Origin: Anas platyrhynchos | Lineage: Eukaryota; Chordata; Aves; Anseriformes; Anatidae | Direction: 5' to 3' | NCBI RefSeq assembly: GCF_047663525.1 | Contig: NC_092592.1 | Coordinates: forward strand, 23,989,001 to 24,053,000 | DNA length: 64,000 nt | Part shown: piece by piece, positions 12,321 through 24,110 of the stretch | Layout of the letters: every line of letters begins with the position of its first letter | Numbering within the stretch: position 1 is the first letter of the stretch | The notes under the pieces: generated by a model | Database searches by the model: none | Seen by the model: the letters and a program-made list of their open reading frames with translations, nothing else | Told to the model about the DNA's origin: nothing | Made by a program: the position numbers and the translations under genes

Positions 12321-14965
12321 CTGAAATAGTGTATGGAAATACTGCCCGTATCTTTTGTGAGCTAGACAAGTTATTTACAGACTCAGAAAGAGTACAGTTG
12401 TTTATTGGGTTGACCAATGGAAGAAATGGATCTTGTGATGGTGATAGTATTTAGGAATTTGCTGCCATATTTATTGATCACAAAACTTTATTCTGCAATA
12501 TAGACCTCAACTCTATCACATACAATTCCTTTTTTTTTTTTTTTTCCTCAATGTCTCAGTTATTTATATGTGAATGGAAGCTTTCTGCTTTTCTCAAGCT
12601 TTCAGTGACATCAGACCTCTGCTGCTTGCAAGGTGTGGGGATCTTAACCTTGCAAAGATACAAAGGAACACACTTCACATTTAAGTCAGTGAAAGTTAGA
12701 AGATTCACTACCTATAGACTGTGTCTGAAGAAAAACCTTACGACTCACGACTTTTGTATCCTATATACATCCCATACCAAGGTTCTCTAAATGTAGTGTA
12801 AAGTAGGGTGCCTCAGAATGGGAATCAGCCAGAGCCAAACTCCAAGCAGGGATCACAGAGCCAGCTGGTGCTAGCCCATAGGGTCTACCAGGACAGTCAT
12901 CAACTAAAGCAATGATAAAAGTTCTTGGACTATACTTTGTTCAAGACTGTACACTGAACAAATTCTCCTGGACCTGACGGCACTGAATGTGGGTGTTAAT
13001 ATCTACTCTCGATCCAAAATACATTATGGATTTTTTGATATCTAGCTGTGCATACATCTACATATAGATTCTAAAGAAACCAAGCAGAGCTAGCAGCACA
13101 GACTGCAGCCTTTTCCACCCATGCCCTAAGGGCAAAAGAGTTTCATTTCGAACAGGAAGCCACACAGGGCTCTTAGGGGCCATTAGACTTAGGAAATTGC
13201 TGACAGGGTTTTCAGGTCACATTATCAGTTTTGGATGTGGGCAGAATTTAGACACCTGGATGTAATTTTAAGTGCTGAAGTCTGTATTTGAATTTAGTCC
13301 CGAGTTCTTCCTCTGAGGCACTGGGCCTCTTCAGTTCCCAGGCATGCACCAAGGAACCGTGAAATGGGTAAGCATCTAGGGAGGGACATCCTCTAAGGTG
13401 AAGCATAAGCATTCGTACTTATTTTGGGCATTGTAAAAGGTATCACACAGGGAGGGGTAAGAAAACTGTTCCTTGTGTATAAAAAGCTCAGGAACAACAA
13501 AAAGCTCCACTATTGTGCCATTTGCATAAGAATTGAAAATCCTCATCAATTTAATGCCAGTCTGGAATACTCATGAATTGCTGGATGAGATGCAGACTGG
13601 AAAAGTTCCCCCAAAAATGTTTCATTACTTATGTGGGTGTGGGGAAAGTGTTATAATTCTTCAGCTATAGTTATGTTACTTTATTACTTTCTAAGCCAAA
13701 GAGTTATTTTTAAATTGAATTAAAAATTGCTACTTATGCAGTTATTCAGTGGATAGTCTCCAAAACAGGATTTCTGTAGCTATCTTGGGTCAGAAGAACG
13801 TGATGAATCAGCAGGCAAACAACACCAGTTTAAATTCAATTAATTCCCTTTCCATGTTCATTCACCCACTGAAATAGTTTGCATCTTTCCCTTGTAATTG
13901 ACTCGCAACATTCAGACACTCTTAAATGTAAAGGAATCTAATTGTGGTATATTTTATTTATTTCAGAGCCAGCAAAGTGGACCTTCAGGAGAAAAAAAAA
14001 AAAAAAAGCTAATAAGAAATGTTTAAAGTAGGTTACGGAGGCACGATTCATTGAGGCACAATTATCTTACCAAAGTCTCTCTGCTACCTTTCTCCAGCGC
14101 TACCTCTCATATCATGAAAATAGTGAGGGTAATATTGATTATCCAGGTATCAAGCTGTCATGCCTGTTTGATCCTTACAAAATTTGGAAAGGTAGAAATA
14201 TGCTGGTCTCCCTGTCATGTCTGTTTTTACTTCTGACAGACCTGTCCATAAGCAGATAGCTTCCTCCCAAAGTGAGGGCTTAAATAAGGTAGAGATAACT
14301 CAAAAATAACATGTTCATCTCAGGTCACCCTAATAAAGAAGGGTTTTGTGTTGTGAAATAGAAGGAAAGATATGAACTGAAAAAAGCATAATGGTCCAAA
14401 ATTTGCATCGTTACAGACATTACCTCATGATTGCCACAAAATTTAGTTCTTTGTAGATAACAAAAATGACTTGTTCAGACTAGCATGTGCACCCTGTACA
14501 AAGCTGGAGCTCTGCATTTTAGCATACTAGCATATACTTTGCAGTCTTAACATTTGTACAACTTAGAGTAGAAGCAACTTAAAAAGTACAAGCAGTTCTA
14601 TTCAGACTCTTTAAAATGATTTTTTTTGATTTTTTGAGTTTTTGTTTGAATCTCACATCCTTGTCCTCAAGAGCACTATTCTTGAATTAAGCCAGCCCTT
14701 AGACATTTGGTGTTTATATGCAAATTTCAAATGTCAATTTAAAAACGCAGTATGTATGTATCCTATTTGGGAACCTGTGTTTAGACATAGAGTAGCGAGG
14801 ATGAAAAACTTAATGTTGATGCCTATCCCTGGAGTCAGACGTTTCATGTTTTGGGTCACTCTACTATTGCTGTAAAAGAACATGTTAATCTCCCATTTGC
14901 TGTTCTGGAGGCCTCTCTATAAGACAACTGTCTACAAACATGAGTGAAGCATTTTGCTAACACTT

Positions 14966-15005
14966 TTAGAGCCATGCTGTTTTCTTTAGAGCCATGCTGT
15001 TTTCT
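14966..15005. repeat. Perfect 20-bp tandem duplication
   Basis: The unit ttagagccatgctgttttct occurs twice in direct tandem. Confidence 0.95.
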
Positions 15006-18000
15006 CTAGCTAATCTTACACATAGAAATAAATAAATAAAGGGAAACAACAGGGAAAGGAAAAGAAAGAGGCATAATATGAGACGTTTCTGGATTATTTC
15101 TGGCAGTAACACACTCCTTTGGAACAGACTGCCCAGGATGTGTGCAGTCAGGAAAAAAATGTGTTGTTTTTTTTTTTTCCCCCAACAGAATAAAACCAGT
15201 CCATTGGCAGACTCCGTGATAATCCACATCTCTAAGAGCTTTCCAACTGATAGAGAAATCTAGCTGAAAAATGCATCCACCATTGAGGGCTGTGCAGCAA
15301 AATTTCTCACACTTTGTGCAGTAGGCCTGCCAGCTGCTGGCATTCAGTGACACGAGCCAAATAGCATATATCTGTACAAGAGAAACAAATCAAAAAGCCT
15401 CCTGAATTTACTCACTTTATCCTGTTTGGAAGGGCTTCAAGCTTCTTTTTTTACAAGCTATATTTGTTTGTCTATCAAACCACACTACCTCTCCCTAAAA
15501 ACCTTGCCTAACAGTTTGTAGTGACCCCCCCCCTCCTTTTTTTTTTTTGAAAGATTAATTCAATAGTAACATTTTTTTCAGCTATTTACCTTGATAAAGG
15601 TATATCTGATATCTCTTTCAGGAAGATCTTAGAAGTTTAACAATGACAATGCAAGAACATCTAACTTATCTGCTGTCTCTGCCCTGCCTGCAACAGCTGC
15701 AGCTTTCCCTTCAGGAGAGACTTTACTAGATGACAAATGCTTCCAAAACTATCCTAAAGAGCCAGGTGGCAGTCCAGTGCATAATTATTCTCAAAAAAAT
15801 GTTCAGTTTTACCCTATCTTAATCATTCTCCCTTAGCAAATGTGACAACAGGACCACTTAATTGTGCTACAAGAAGTGTATCTGATGGCACCCAGGACAG
15901 TGGCCAAGTTGAAAGATGGTGATGTCATTCACTCCTGACCTGCTTCTGGATTTTCTGGTTGGTGTCATATTTGTATTCTTTGCACTGGCATTATAAGGGC
16001 TCTATCACCAGAGATCTTCTCCTCCTAGAAAATATAAAACATGCAAGTGTTTGCACCAAACCCATGGAAAAGGGTCCTTGAGAATACAGTCCTTGTGAAA
16101 ATGGCCTGAACCTCTAATGCACTATATACACATACACAGGAGATTTGCAGACTCCTGTACCATATACAATACTTCATCTAGAAGAATTCATTTTTTTCAG
16201 AGGTATGTTTCCATCACTGAATAATTAAAGCTTTCCTTACTACACAAATGTAAACAACTCTATGTAAGCTAGAGCCATTAAATCAATCCAACAGTGGTGA
16301 TATTTCATCGTTCACATTTAATTTTCATCATCTCTTTGGTCTGCACATTTTCAACATACACACTTTTCAAAGATAAGTTAACATCTCATGTTAATCGTTG
16401 GTCTGTCTGAGCAGTGTTATGACACTATAAGATTATTTATTTTTAAATTGCGTTGCAAATCATGGAGTTTTTAAATTCTTTATTGCCAAGTGGTAAAGAC
16501 ATTTTGCTAATTAATTGCTAGCTTGCCTCCTCTTTACAACATCACCTATCTTAACTACATAATGGATTTGGGTAGCAAAGGTTAAAGCATCATGATTGAC
16601 ATAATTTTGACTTCAAATAGGGAGTTGACAACAGTATAATGAATGATGAAGAGACTGTGATCAATAAGCGTTCAGTAATAGAAGCAGGAATTTGCAAACA
16701 CTAGAAGAGAATAATTCTGTTTTAAAACAGTACTTGTTAATGAAAAGCAGTAATACATAATAGGTTATATTCTGTTCTAAATATAGAGCTGTATCTCTTG
16801 TAATTATTTGTTTGGGGGAAAGTGAGAGACCTGATCATTACTGTGACCAGTCCAGGCTCAGCATACAGCAGTGATCTCAGATGTTAAGCTAAGCAATGAA
16901 AAAGCATAAAATGGAATTATTCCAATGCTACTATATCACACATCCTTAATTGGATAAGAAAGCTTAATTGTGTTAACCTGTCTTAAAAAGGTTATTAGAA
17001 ATAGAGATGGAGAGCTCAGACATTAATCTCAAGAATGATCAAAGAATGAAAATATGCTGAGAGTGTGGAAAAATGAAATGAGCTATCTTAAAAGTTACTG
17101 GGATAGAAAAACAGAATAATGTTGGGAAGGAACATAAGCTTACTCGTATTTTCTTACAATACTAGAATTAAGTTAAAAGATGGGAACAAAAGATTTCAAG
17201 GCAATAACAAAATCCTTTGATACTCAAAGTTAGTATGTAGATTTCATTGCTACAAAGTGCTTCGCAGCATTAGGTAACTGCTAGCCATTACAGAATTCAC
17301 AAAACAGAAAGCATTCAGGGCAGGAAATGCTTATAAAGAAATGAAGTTTTGAAAGTTTTGAAATGAATATAAACTGTGATGATCCTTGGCAGGAAACAGA
17401 CCTTCCCACAATAACCAAAGGCTGTTTCTTTGCAGAAACCTAATGCAGAGTTGTATCTAAAAACTTTCTGCACTAGTCAGCCGGGGCTGGATATTGGACT
17501 CTGATAAACTCTTACAACCTAGTTCAAAAGTTCTTCAGTTTCTGCTAGTTGTGTTGAGTTGTAAGGAAAACAGTCTCCCTCGAGATGCTAAAATGACTGG
17601 TATAGGATTTAGGCTGTGGAAGAGGGAAGTTACAGGCTGCATCTGATTTTAGAGTGGGACCTGCATGGAATAAAGGAACCTGTTAGCCGAGAGCAAAATA
17701 CGAGATTTGACGTATGGCTATCAGAAATGCCTAAGTTCTTCTTGCAGTCTGTATACTCCCTTTTGCTCCAGTGCCTGCCTGGAGCTGCTTTTGGAAGACA
17801 TGAAACACCAGTGAGGACAGCTTCATAGTGGTGGTTTCCTTTTTTTTTTTTTTTTTTTTTTTAAGGGGATTGCAGATACATATACAAAAATGCAAATACA
17901 TGAGAGCTATTTTTCCTTCGATCGTGTGGTTATTTGGCCAAAACAGTTCTGTTAGTTGAAACTGACCTCATCTCAGGGAGTACTAAAATAACAGTAAAAA

Positions 18001-18337
18001 CCTGATAAGCTGCAAGTCCTGAGCCTTCTCTGCTCTGGTGAAACTCCACTGAACTCAGGCTGCTTGTGCTGGCACTAGCTTTAGAAGCAGCCCAACCCTA
18101 GCCATACCACGAAGGAGTTTAAGAGGTATCCTGCACATTTCTCAGCCTCTGCAAAGACCCACCAAGTTAGGCAGGGGGTACTGGGGCGTGTGGACGGTGC
18201 TGGCAGCAGGCAGCACCCGCTGCTCTGATGGAGCCCTGAGGGTGCAAGGGGACTCAGAGCTTGTGACCTGCCCCTGGCGTGGCAGCAGGGCCACCAGGGT
18301 GTCAGAAGGGACTGGCAGTGGTCCCACACCTGCTCAC

Positions 18338-18864
18338 CTGTCAATGCTGATCACGCAGAGGGTCATGATGGAGGCTGTGCAGCACATGACGTCCATGGCG
18401 ATGAAGACGTTGCAGAAGAGGCGCCCGAAGATCCACTCGCCGCCGATGAGGTCGGTCACGCTGACGAAGGGCATGACGGCCAGGGCAACCGAGAGGTCGG
18501 CCAGGGCCAGCGAGACGATGAGATAGTTGGAGGGCTGCCGCAGCTTCTTCACGAAGCAGACGGAGATGACCACCAGGCAGTTGCCGGCCACGGTCAGCAG
18601 GGTGATGAGGGAGAGGACGGCCCCGATGACGACCTTCTCCACGTTGCCGTAGCTCAGGATCTGCTCCCCGCACTGCGAGTCGTTGGCGGCCGCGGGGCCG
18701 GTGGGGGGCAGCTCCGACGGGGCGCCCGCCGGGCCCAGCTTGGCCAGGCTGCGGGGCGGCCAGGAGCCGGCGATCATCCTCCCGCCGCCCAGCGCCCGCG
18801 GCTCCTCGCCGCCCAGGGGCCGGAGCTCACCGGAGAGGCGGCCGCTGCCGAGGGCGATGACCAT
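18338..18864 (-). CDS. HTR7: 5-hydroxytryptamine receptor 7, coding exon 1 (partial gene)
   Basis: HTR7 is a Gs-coupled serotonin receptor of the plasma membrane. This exon encodes residues 1-175 plus two bases of the next codon. The extracellular N-tail carries an Asn-Asp-Ser glycosylation sequon at 61-63. TM1 (about 78-103) has Asn95 of the GN motif, TM2 (about 113-137) has Asp123 (D2.50) in LALADL, and TM3 starts near 148 with Cys151 (disulfide, 3.25) and Asp158 (amine-binding D3.32). The exon stops inside the DRY motif: Asp-Arg, with Arg split at CAG|GTGAGC (donor 18336-18337). The ATG at 18864 has a strong context (gccgccATGg) and the following residues resemble the mammalian N-terminus. 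The frame stays open upstream to about 19284 only because the DNA is GC-rich. Later exons lie beyond position 1. Antisense open frames here are GC artefacts. Confidence 0.95.
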
Positions 18865-18883
18865 GGCGGCGGGAGCTGCCCAT
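18827..18883 (-). other. Overlapping upstream ORF in the HTR7 leader
   Basis: An ATG at 18883, 19 nt before the HTR7 start and out of frame with it, opens an 18-codon frame ending at a TGA inside the receptor coding sequence. Its context is weak at -3 (T) but has G at +4. If the transcript includes it, it could lower initiation at the main ATG through leaky scanning. Confidence 0.55.
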
Positions 18884-18887
18884 GGAG

Positions 18888-18935
18888 CCCCCCAGCCCAC
18901 CCCACCACACCCCACCCCACCTCTCCCCACCCCGC
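18888..18935 (-). promoter_or_regulatory. Predicted G-quadruplex in HTR7 5' leader
   Basis: The plus strand has a series of C3-C6 tracts separated by 1-6 bases, which read as G tracts on the HTR7 sense strand 24-71 nt before the ATG. At least six G-tracts of three or more with short loops meet the usual quadruplex rule, so both DNA and leader RNA could fold. Confidence 0.6.
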
Positions 18936-21289
18936 CTGGCCGGCTCTCCCCGCCGCCCGGCCGGCTCGGGCTCCTCCTCGGGCGCCGCCCGCCCCCTCGC
19001 CCCGGCGGGGCCCGGCCCTCAGCGCCCCCCGGAGCGGCCGCTCTCGCCCACGGCGCCCCCCGGCAGGACGGGCGGCGGGCACGGCGCCATCGCCCCCGGC
19101 CCGGCGAGGGGATGGAGGGAAGGAGCGATGGGGGCGGCCGCCGCCCGCTGCCTCTCGCGGCGTGCTCTGCTCCGACGGCGGCTGGCAGCGGAGCCGGAGC
19201 CGCTCCGCCCTCCTCCGCTCCCTCCCCCGCCGCGGGACCCCGGCCTCGGGGGTGGGGAAGCGGCCGCCCCCAGCCCGCTTCCACCTGCCGGCGGCGGGAG
19301 GGCAGCGGGGAGGCGGCTCCCGGCTCCCCGCAGCCCGGCCGGGGCGCTGAGGTGCCTGGGCGGCCCCCGCCGGCAGGAGCCGGGCTGCTGCTCCGAGAGG
19401 GCTCCTGCCAGCCGGCCCCCGGGTGTCTGTCAGCATGGGGGTCGGCGGGGTTTGGAGCTCGTCCTTCTCACTGTACTACTGTCAGTTCCATTTCCCATGT
19501 CCTCTTTTTTTTTTTTTATTAATTCAATGCGCTGTGTTCAACTGACTCACTGCCTCACGTGTAATCCTTTCTGCAAAGTTAAACAAACAAACAGGAGCAT
19601 CGCTTTGAAGTAGCTGCTTTTGTGGCAGGGATTCCTGGAACTCACGCCCTGGCCCGCTCCTGGGACTCAGCAGCTTTCTCTGCTCTTCAGGTCACAGCCT
19701 TGCCTCCAGGCGGAGGGAGGACCAGCCGTCCCAACTGGCAGCTGCCCACGGGATGCCAACAGAAGGTTGCTCTTCTTGGTACGGTGACATGCTGGGCAGC
19801 AAGTTTTAAAAACAGGAAACATCTGCTCCTGAGTGCCCCCTTGTAGTCCTAAAGTGAACCAGATGAAATAGAGGAAATGAAAGTGGGAGCGTTGACCCCG
19901 GATGGATCAGTAACCACTGACCAATTTCAGCGATATCTGACGAGGCGAGGCGAGGTCCTGCACCAGGCAGAGGGAAGAACTGTACGTGTGGCCCTATCCT
20001 AAGAGGGACTGCAGCATGAGCTCATGTCATTCAGGCATAAAAATCTGCTTTAAAGAAGGACCTAAAAAGTACTCAGCTGCCCGAACAAAGGTTATTTGAC
20101 ACTCCTAGGCACTGGTGAAGAATAGATCCATAGCAAGTGAGGCCTCTATACTTGGCTGACAGAATGTCTTGTTTTTAATGAAATCTTCCCTTCTGTCAGC
20201 ATCACCAGATTCCTGGAACCAGGCTTTGCGTCATGCGTGGCTGTGCATTGGCCCAGCTCCCCTGTGAGGAGGACTTTGGGGCTGGGGTCAGGTGTGAGGA
20301 GCATAGGCACAGCCTTCTGAGGCCAGCACATCCACCAGGTGGGGAGCAACACTCTGGAGTGCAGTTGCTTGCTTTCCCTTCCACCCCCACACCTTGATTT
20401 GAGGATGATAATAAAATAGGCAACTTTCACGTTGTAAGTATGGGAGCTAGTTGGGCAGCTCTTTGACCATTATCAAGCTGAAAGTGTTTTCCTGTTCAGA
20501 CACTTATTTTGATATATTTTTGTGTTACTTGCCTCATTGTATCCACTCACAATAAAAGCCCTCCTTGTTTAACCACACAGGAAGTATCGGTGAACTGTGA
20601 GATGCAGATGACTTACCCACCAGGGTGATAAACCCATGCCTTTGTCCCTCCTCCCCAGCAAAGCAAATATTAAGAAGAAAAAGAATCTTTACAAGTGGTA
20701 AGGGTACCTAAAAATAAGTTAAAGCATTGAGGCAAAATGTGGAGAAAGGGGAGTATTTCCTCATTGTGCAAATACATTTTTCTAAAATAGTGTCTGAAGT
20801 ACAGTAAAGGAGATAGGAACTGAGTAAATTTTGTTCAAAATAGATCCATATCATAAAAGCTGATAACATTGTTCAGTTTAATACTAACTGTAAAGGCAAT
20901 TTTTCAGTTGCTTAAAATGTCACTAAGGCAGAGCAAATTATAATCTGGTGCTTCCTGGAAATGTGTTGACACAATTCATTAAATCAGTCATTCTTCTTGA
21001 CAGCTTTTCAATACATTTCTGGAACGTGACTCTGTAAGTGTACCCAGTGGATTATATGCAGGATCATTTGCATGTTACACTTACCCATTTCAACCTACAA
21101 GGAGGATTTTAGCCTCATCTTTTGTTCTGTGCCTTAAATTCCCATACAATTCGTTAGAAGTTAATCACCTGGTTTCTTTCTTTTCTCAAAGGCTATATGT
21201 TACCCTTCTTTGCATTTACTCTCTTGATCTTATCTTTCAAGAGACAAGCCAATTTAAGTCAAAGGGATGACATGCAAACATGCTATTAC

Positions 21290-21293
<4 letters not shown>

Positions 21294-21361
<68 letters not shown>
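21294..21361. repeat. Poly(T) plus (GT)n compound microsatellite
   Basis: A run of 43 T is followed by about 12 GT units. On the minus strand this reads (AC)n then poly(A), a configuration prone to length polymorphism. Confidence 0.95.
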
Positions 21362-21366
<5 letters not shown>

Positions 21367-22060
21367 TATAGAGGAAATGCAAAAGCTTGGCAAGATGAAG
21401 CAGCTGATACATCCCTAAAATCTTTTCCTTGAAAGTGTTTCACTGGGACACACCTGGAAAAATGTTCCAGTTTCCAGGGCTGGGCTCAGTCTGGTGAGGT
21501 GCTTTCCCTGGGGGTTTCAGAGGCTTTCATATCCCCAGAGCCTGTGAAAGCAGAAAGTGTACATCATTTCATGGGACCACATCTATTCTATGCATTTAAA
21601 GGCTATCAGACATGAAGTTAGGGGTTGATCCTTCCAAGTGAACATCCCGCTTTTGTCTTCAGTGACTCCATTTACAAATTCTGACTGCTGTTCCAGACAG
21701 CATATGGAAATTAAACCTAAGATTAGCTCATTGGGTGTCAAGAATAACAAGTTGACATTTGTGATACCCCTCTTCCACCCCATGATATTACCTTTTCACC
21801 TGACATTGGGCTTCAAAAAATATCATCAAATCAGTTTCATGGCTGAGCTTACTAACATTTTGTCCTTTAAGTAATTTATTTTCTTTCTCTATAAAAGCCT
21901 CTTCATATTTCTGTGTACCTCTGACTGTGCTACGACCCTTGTCCCTCATTGTTCATGCCCCTGTTGAAGTTAAATTATTTTGGTCACACCTGCTAATATA
22001 CTTCATTGCATATCTCATCTTTGATATTTCATTCTTGTTATATAGAAATGTTCCAAATTT

Positions 22061-22099
22061 AAATAAATAAATAAAAATAAATAAATAAATAAATAAATT
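22061..22099. repeat. (AAAT)n microsatellite
   Basis: About nine AAAT units with one interruption. Confidence 0.9.
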
Positions 22100-22704
22100 A
22101 GAAAAAAAAATAGAAAGGGCAAGGGAAGCTTTTTCTTTGATTTTTTTTGCCCTCCAAAAATAGTTGACTTTTTTTTTTTTTTTCCCCTCTTTGAGAGATA
22201 GTGTTGATCCCAGAACATCAGAATTTGTGATCCATACTATGTATAAAATATATCAGTGGGTTTTGGTATCAATTCTTTGCCTCCGTGTTAGCAAAGTAAG
22301 GTAAGATGGACAGTCAGAGGAAGAAAGCAAACAAAATGTCACCAGCACATGTTGATTTGGTATGTCCATTCTGTTTCTATGAAAGTGTTTATGTTGAAAG
22401 AACTTGCACTCAATCCTGGATGCTTCATCCCTTTCCTGAGGACTTAATTCTTGCAGAGTCCATTGAAACAGCAGGTGTTTGCTAACTTACAGCCCTCTGA
22501 CTGAAATGGGTCCAGGACTGCAGCATGAGAAACTTCACCAGCAGAAGAAAAACCACTGACAGCCCAGCACAGTAACTCTTTCCCCTCCACAGCCATGCCC
22601 AGAGCTGTGCTTATCTTAACATAAAATCTTAAAGATACTGCTATATTTTCATTCTTAAATGATTTAATTTTGGATACATGGCAAGAAGGTACAACAACAT
22701 GAGC

Positions 22705-22755
22705 ATGAAATCTTCCAGGGTCCCTTCCAATCCCTAACATTCTGTGATTCTGTGA
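22705..22755 (+). mobile_element. CR1 LINE 3' tail fragment
   Basis: About 50 bp matching the CR1 3' end (ccagggtcccttccaatccc, then aacattctgtgattctgtga). It is the terminal, severely 5'-truncated remnant of an insertion in plus orientation. Confidence 0.7.
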
Positions 22756-23557
22756 AATATAATAAACAGGAAAATTTTCTTGCTATTTTTCCTTTATTTA
22801 TCTCTTTTTTGTCCTTCCTTGCCTGAGCTAGTCTATATTCATAAGCTGTTGTTTTCATTTATCTCTTGTAAATTTTTTTCATTCGTTTTCATCTTCTTTT
22901 CTTGGAAACCAATATAAGTGTGGTGAGGACCTGCTGTTGGGAATAATAAATAAAGTATAGGTATATGTTTCTTCTGCCTTGGGGAAACGTTGTCAAAATA
23001 TTTAGAATATTTTATCACAGATTGGGTAGAAATCCATGGACAAATATTATTGAAACCTTGATTTTTATTCCCAGCATGTAGTTTAGCAAATAACACTCTT
23101 GTCCAACTTCTAGCAAAGATGTTGCAGCTGCAGTTTCTTTTCTGTCCTTTCTTGCCTTTGTGAAAATAAATCATCACTACTCTGTGGCAGTAAAACAGAG
23201 AGGTAACCATTCACATCTTTGGTGTTTCTTATCATTGTCAAAATAAATACTCACATCTGTGCAAGTTAAATAAATGTGAAATGATGTCTTCCTTCTTTGG
23301 AACCAGCAAATATGAACAAAAGCAAGCTGTCGTCTCAAAAGAAAACAAACAATTAAGATGAAATTTATACTAGAAATTTCTTTATCATGCAGAAAAACAG
23401 AGCTCTCATCCCTGAAAATTCATTCTGCAGCTTTATGAAGGAAACTGTTAAGGTTATGATAAAAGTGACCCTGATATTTATGTTACTGAGTTGCTGAGAT
23501 GGGTGATACCAAACAATATCTTCAGCTTCCTAAAGGTGCTAAACACAGAACTAAACA

Positions 23558-23581
23558 ATAAATAAATAAATAAATAAATAA
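23558..23581. repeat. (AATA)n microsatellite
   Basis: Six AATA units. Confidence 0.9.
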
Positions 23582-24110
23582 GCAAGCAAAAATCTATCAG
23601 CCACTACCCTGGCTAACATGTGTAAACATGTTAGAGGAATTGTTAGAGGAACTGCATAAAAAAAAATACCAGAAAGGACTTCACTGAGATCTAAATATAG
23701 TGAGAAAAAATATCTAGAGGGAGAAAATTTGGCTCTACTAGGAGGACTTCAGGCCACACATAAAACAAAGCATATTAGAGGCTTGTGACATAATAGCCAG
23801 AACCATAAAGATGTTTTAAGTAGATCACCAGGGCTGGCCTGAACAAAAATAGTAATATTGAAGTAATTAATGTAGGAAATAAGGTTGCACGCTGGTCTGT
23901 GAAAATGATTTGTGATATGTGATGCTAAAAGTGCTTCATACTCAGACTCTTACGCCATCATAGCTAATAGCGTTCTTCAGAATTCATGAAGATCCATTTA
24001 AATGTTCTCCATTTTAAGTGCCTCAAGTAAAGGTTTGTTTAGCTTGTATATCGCCAAACACAAAAGCTGCTTAATCTTGTTCAATGTCTCTTAGCACAAG
24101 TCCAATAGGG

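Larger units (their letters stand above)
1..18337 (-). other. HTR7: HTR7 intron 1 (proximal part), non-coding
   Basis: This stretch follows the exon 1 splice donor of HTR7 on the minus strand and runs off the window. In vertebrates the next HTR7 exon is long (it encodes TM4 to TM7) and would give an open frame of over 200 codons. None is present on the minus strand here, so the whole stretch is read as intron 1. It is AT-rich and holds one LTR (4800-5331), three short direct duplications, GA-rich and homopolymer tracts and a doubtful RT-like relic near 1012-1278. I saw no convincing exon, RNA gene or CR1 copy in the rest. Confidence 0.75.
18339..19460 (-). promoter_or_regulatory. CpG island over HTR7 exon 1 and leader
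   Basis: Dense CpG and very high GC from about 18350 to 19440 contrast with the AT-rich flanks. It covers coding exon 1 and the presumed 5' leader and promoter of HTR7. No TATA box is apparent, so a dispersed CpG-type start is inferred; the start site itself cannot be placed. Confidence 0.7.
19461..24105. other. HTR7-RPP30 intergenic region, left part
   Basis: This is the upstream flank of HTR7. It contains T43(GT)12 at 21294-21361, AAAT-type simple repeats at 22061-22099 and 23558-23581, and a CR1 3' tail at 22705-22755. No coding exon or RNA gene is supported; open frames here are short and composition-driven. Confidence 0.6.

Noticed and set aside
18865..19284. Extension of the HTR7 frame upstream of the chosen ATG
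   Set aside because: The frame is open only because of GC content. The ATG at 18864 has a strong Kozak context and gives a tail of normal length; no earlier in-frame ATG matches known receptor N-termini.
18683..19613. Long plus-strand open frames (up to 279 codons) over the HTR7 CpG island
   Set aside because: They mirror the GC-rich HTR7 leader and exon, are rich in Pro, Arg, Gly and Ala, and have no homologue I recognise.
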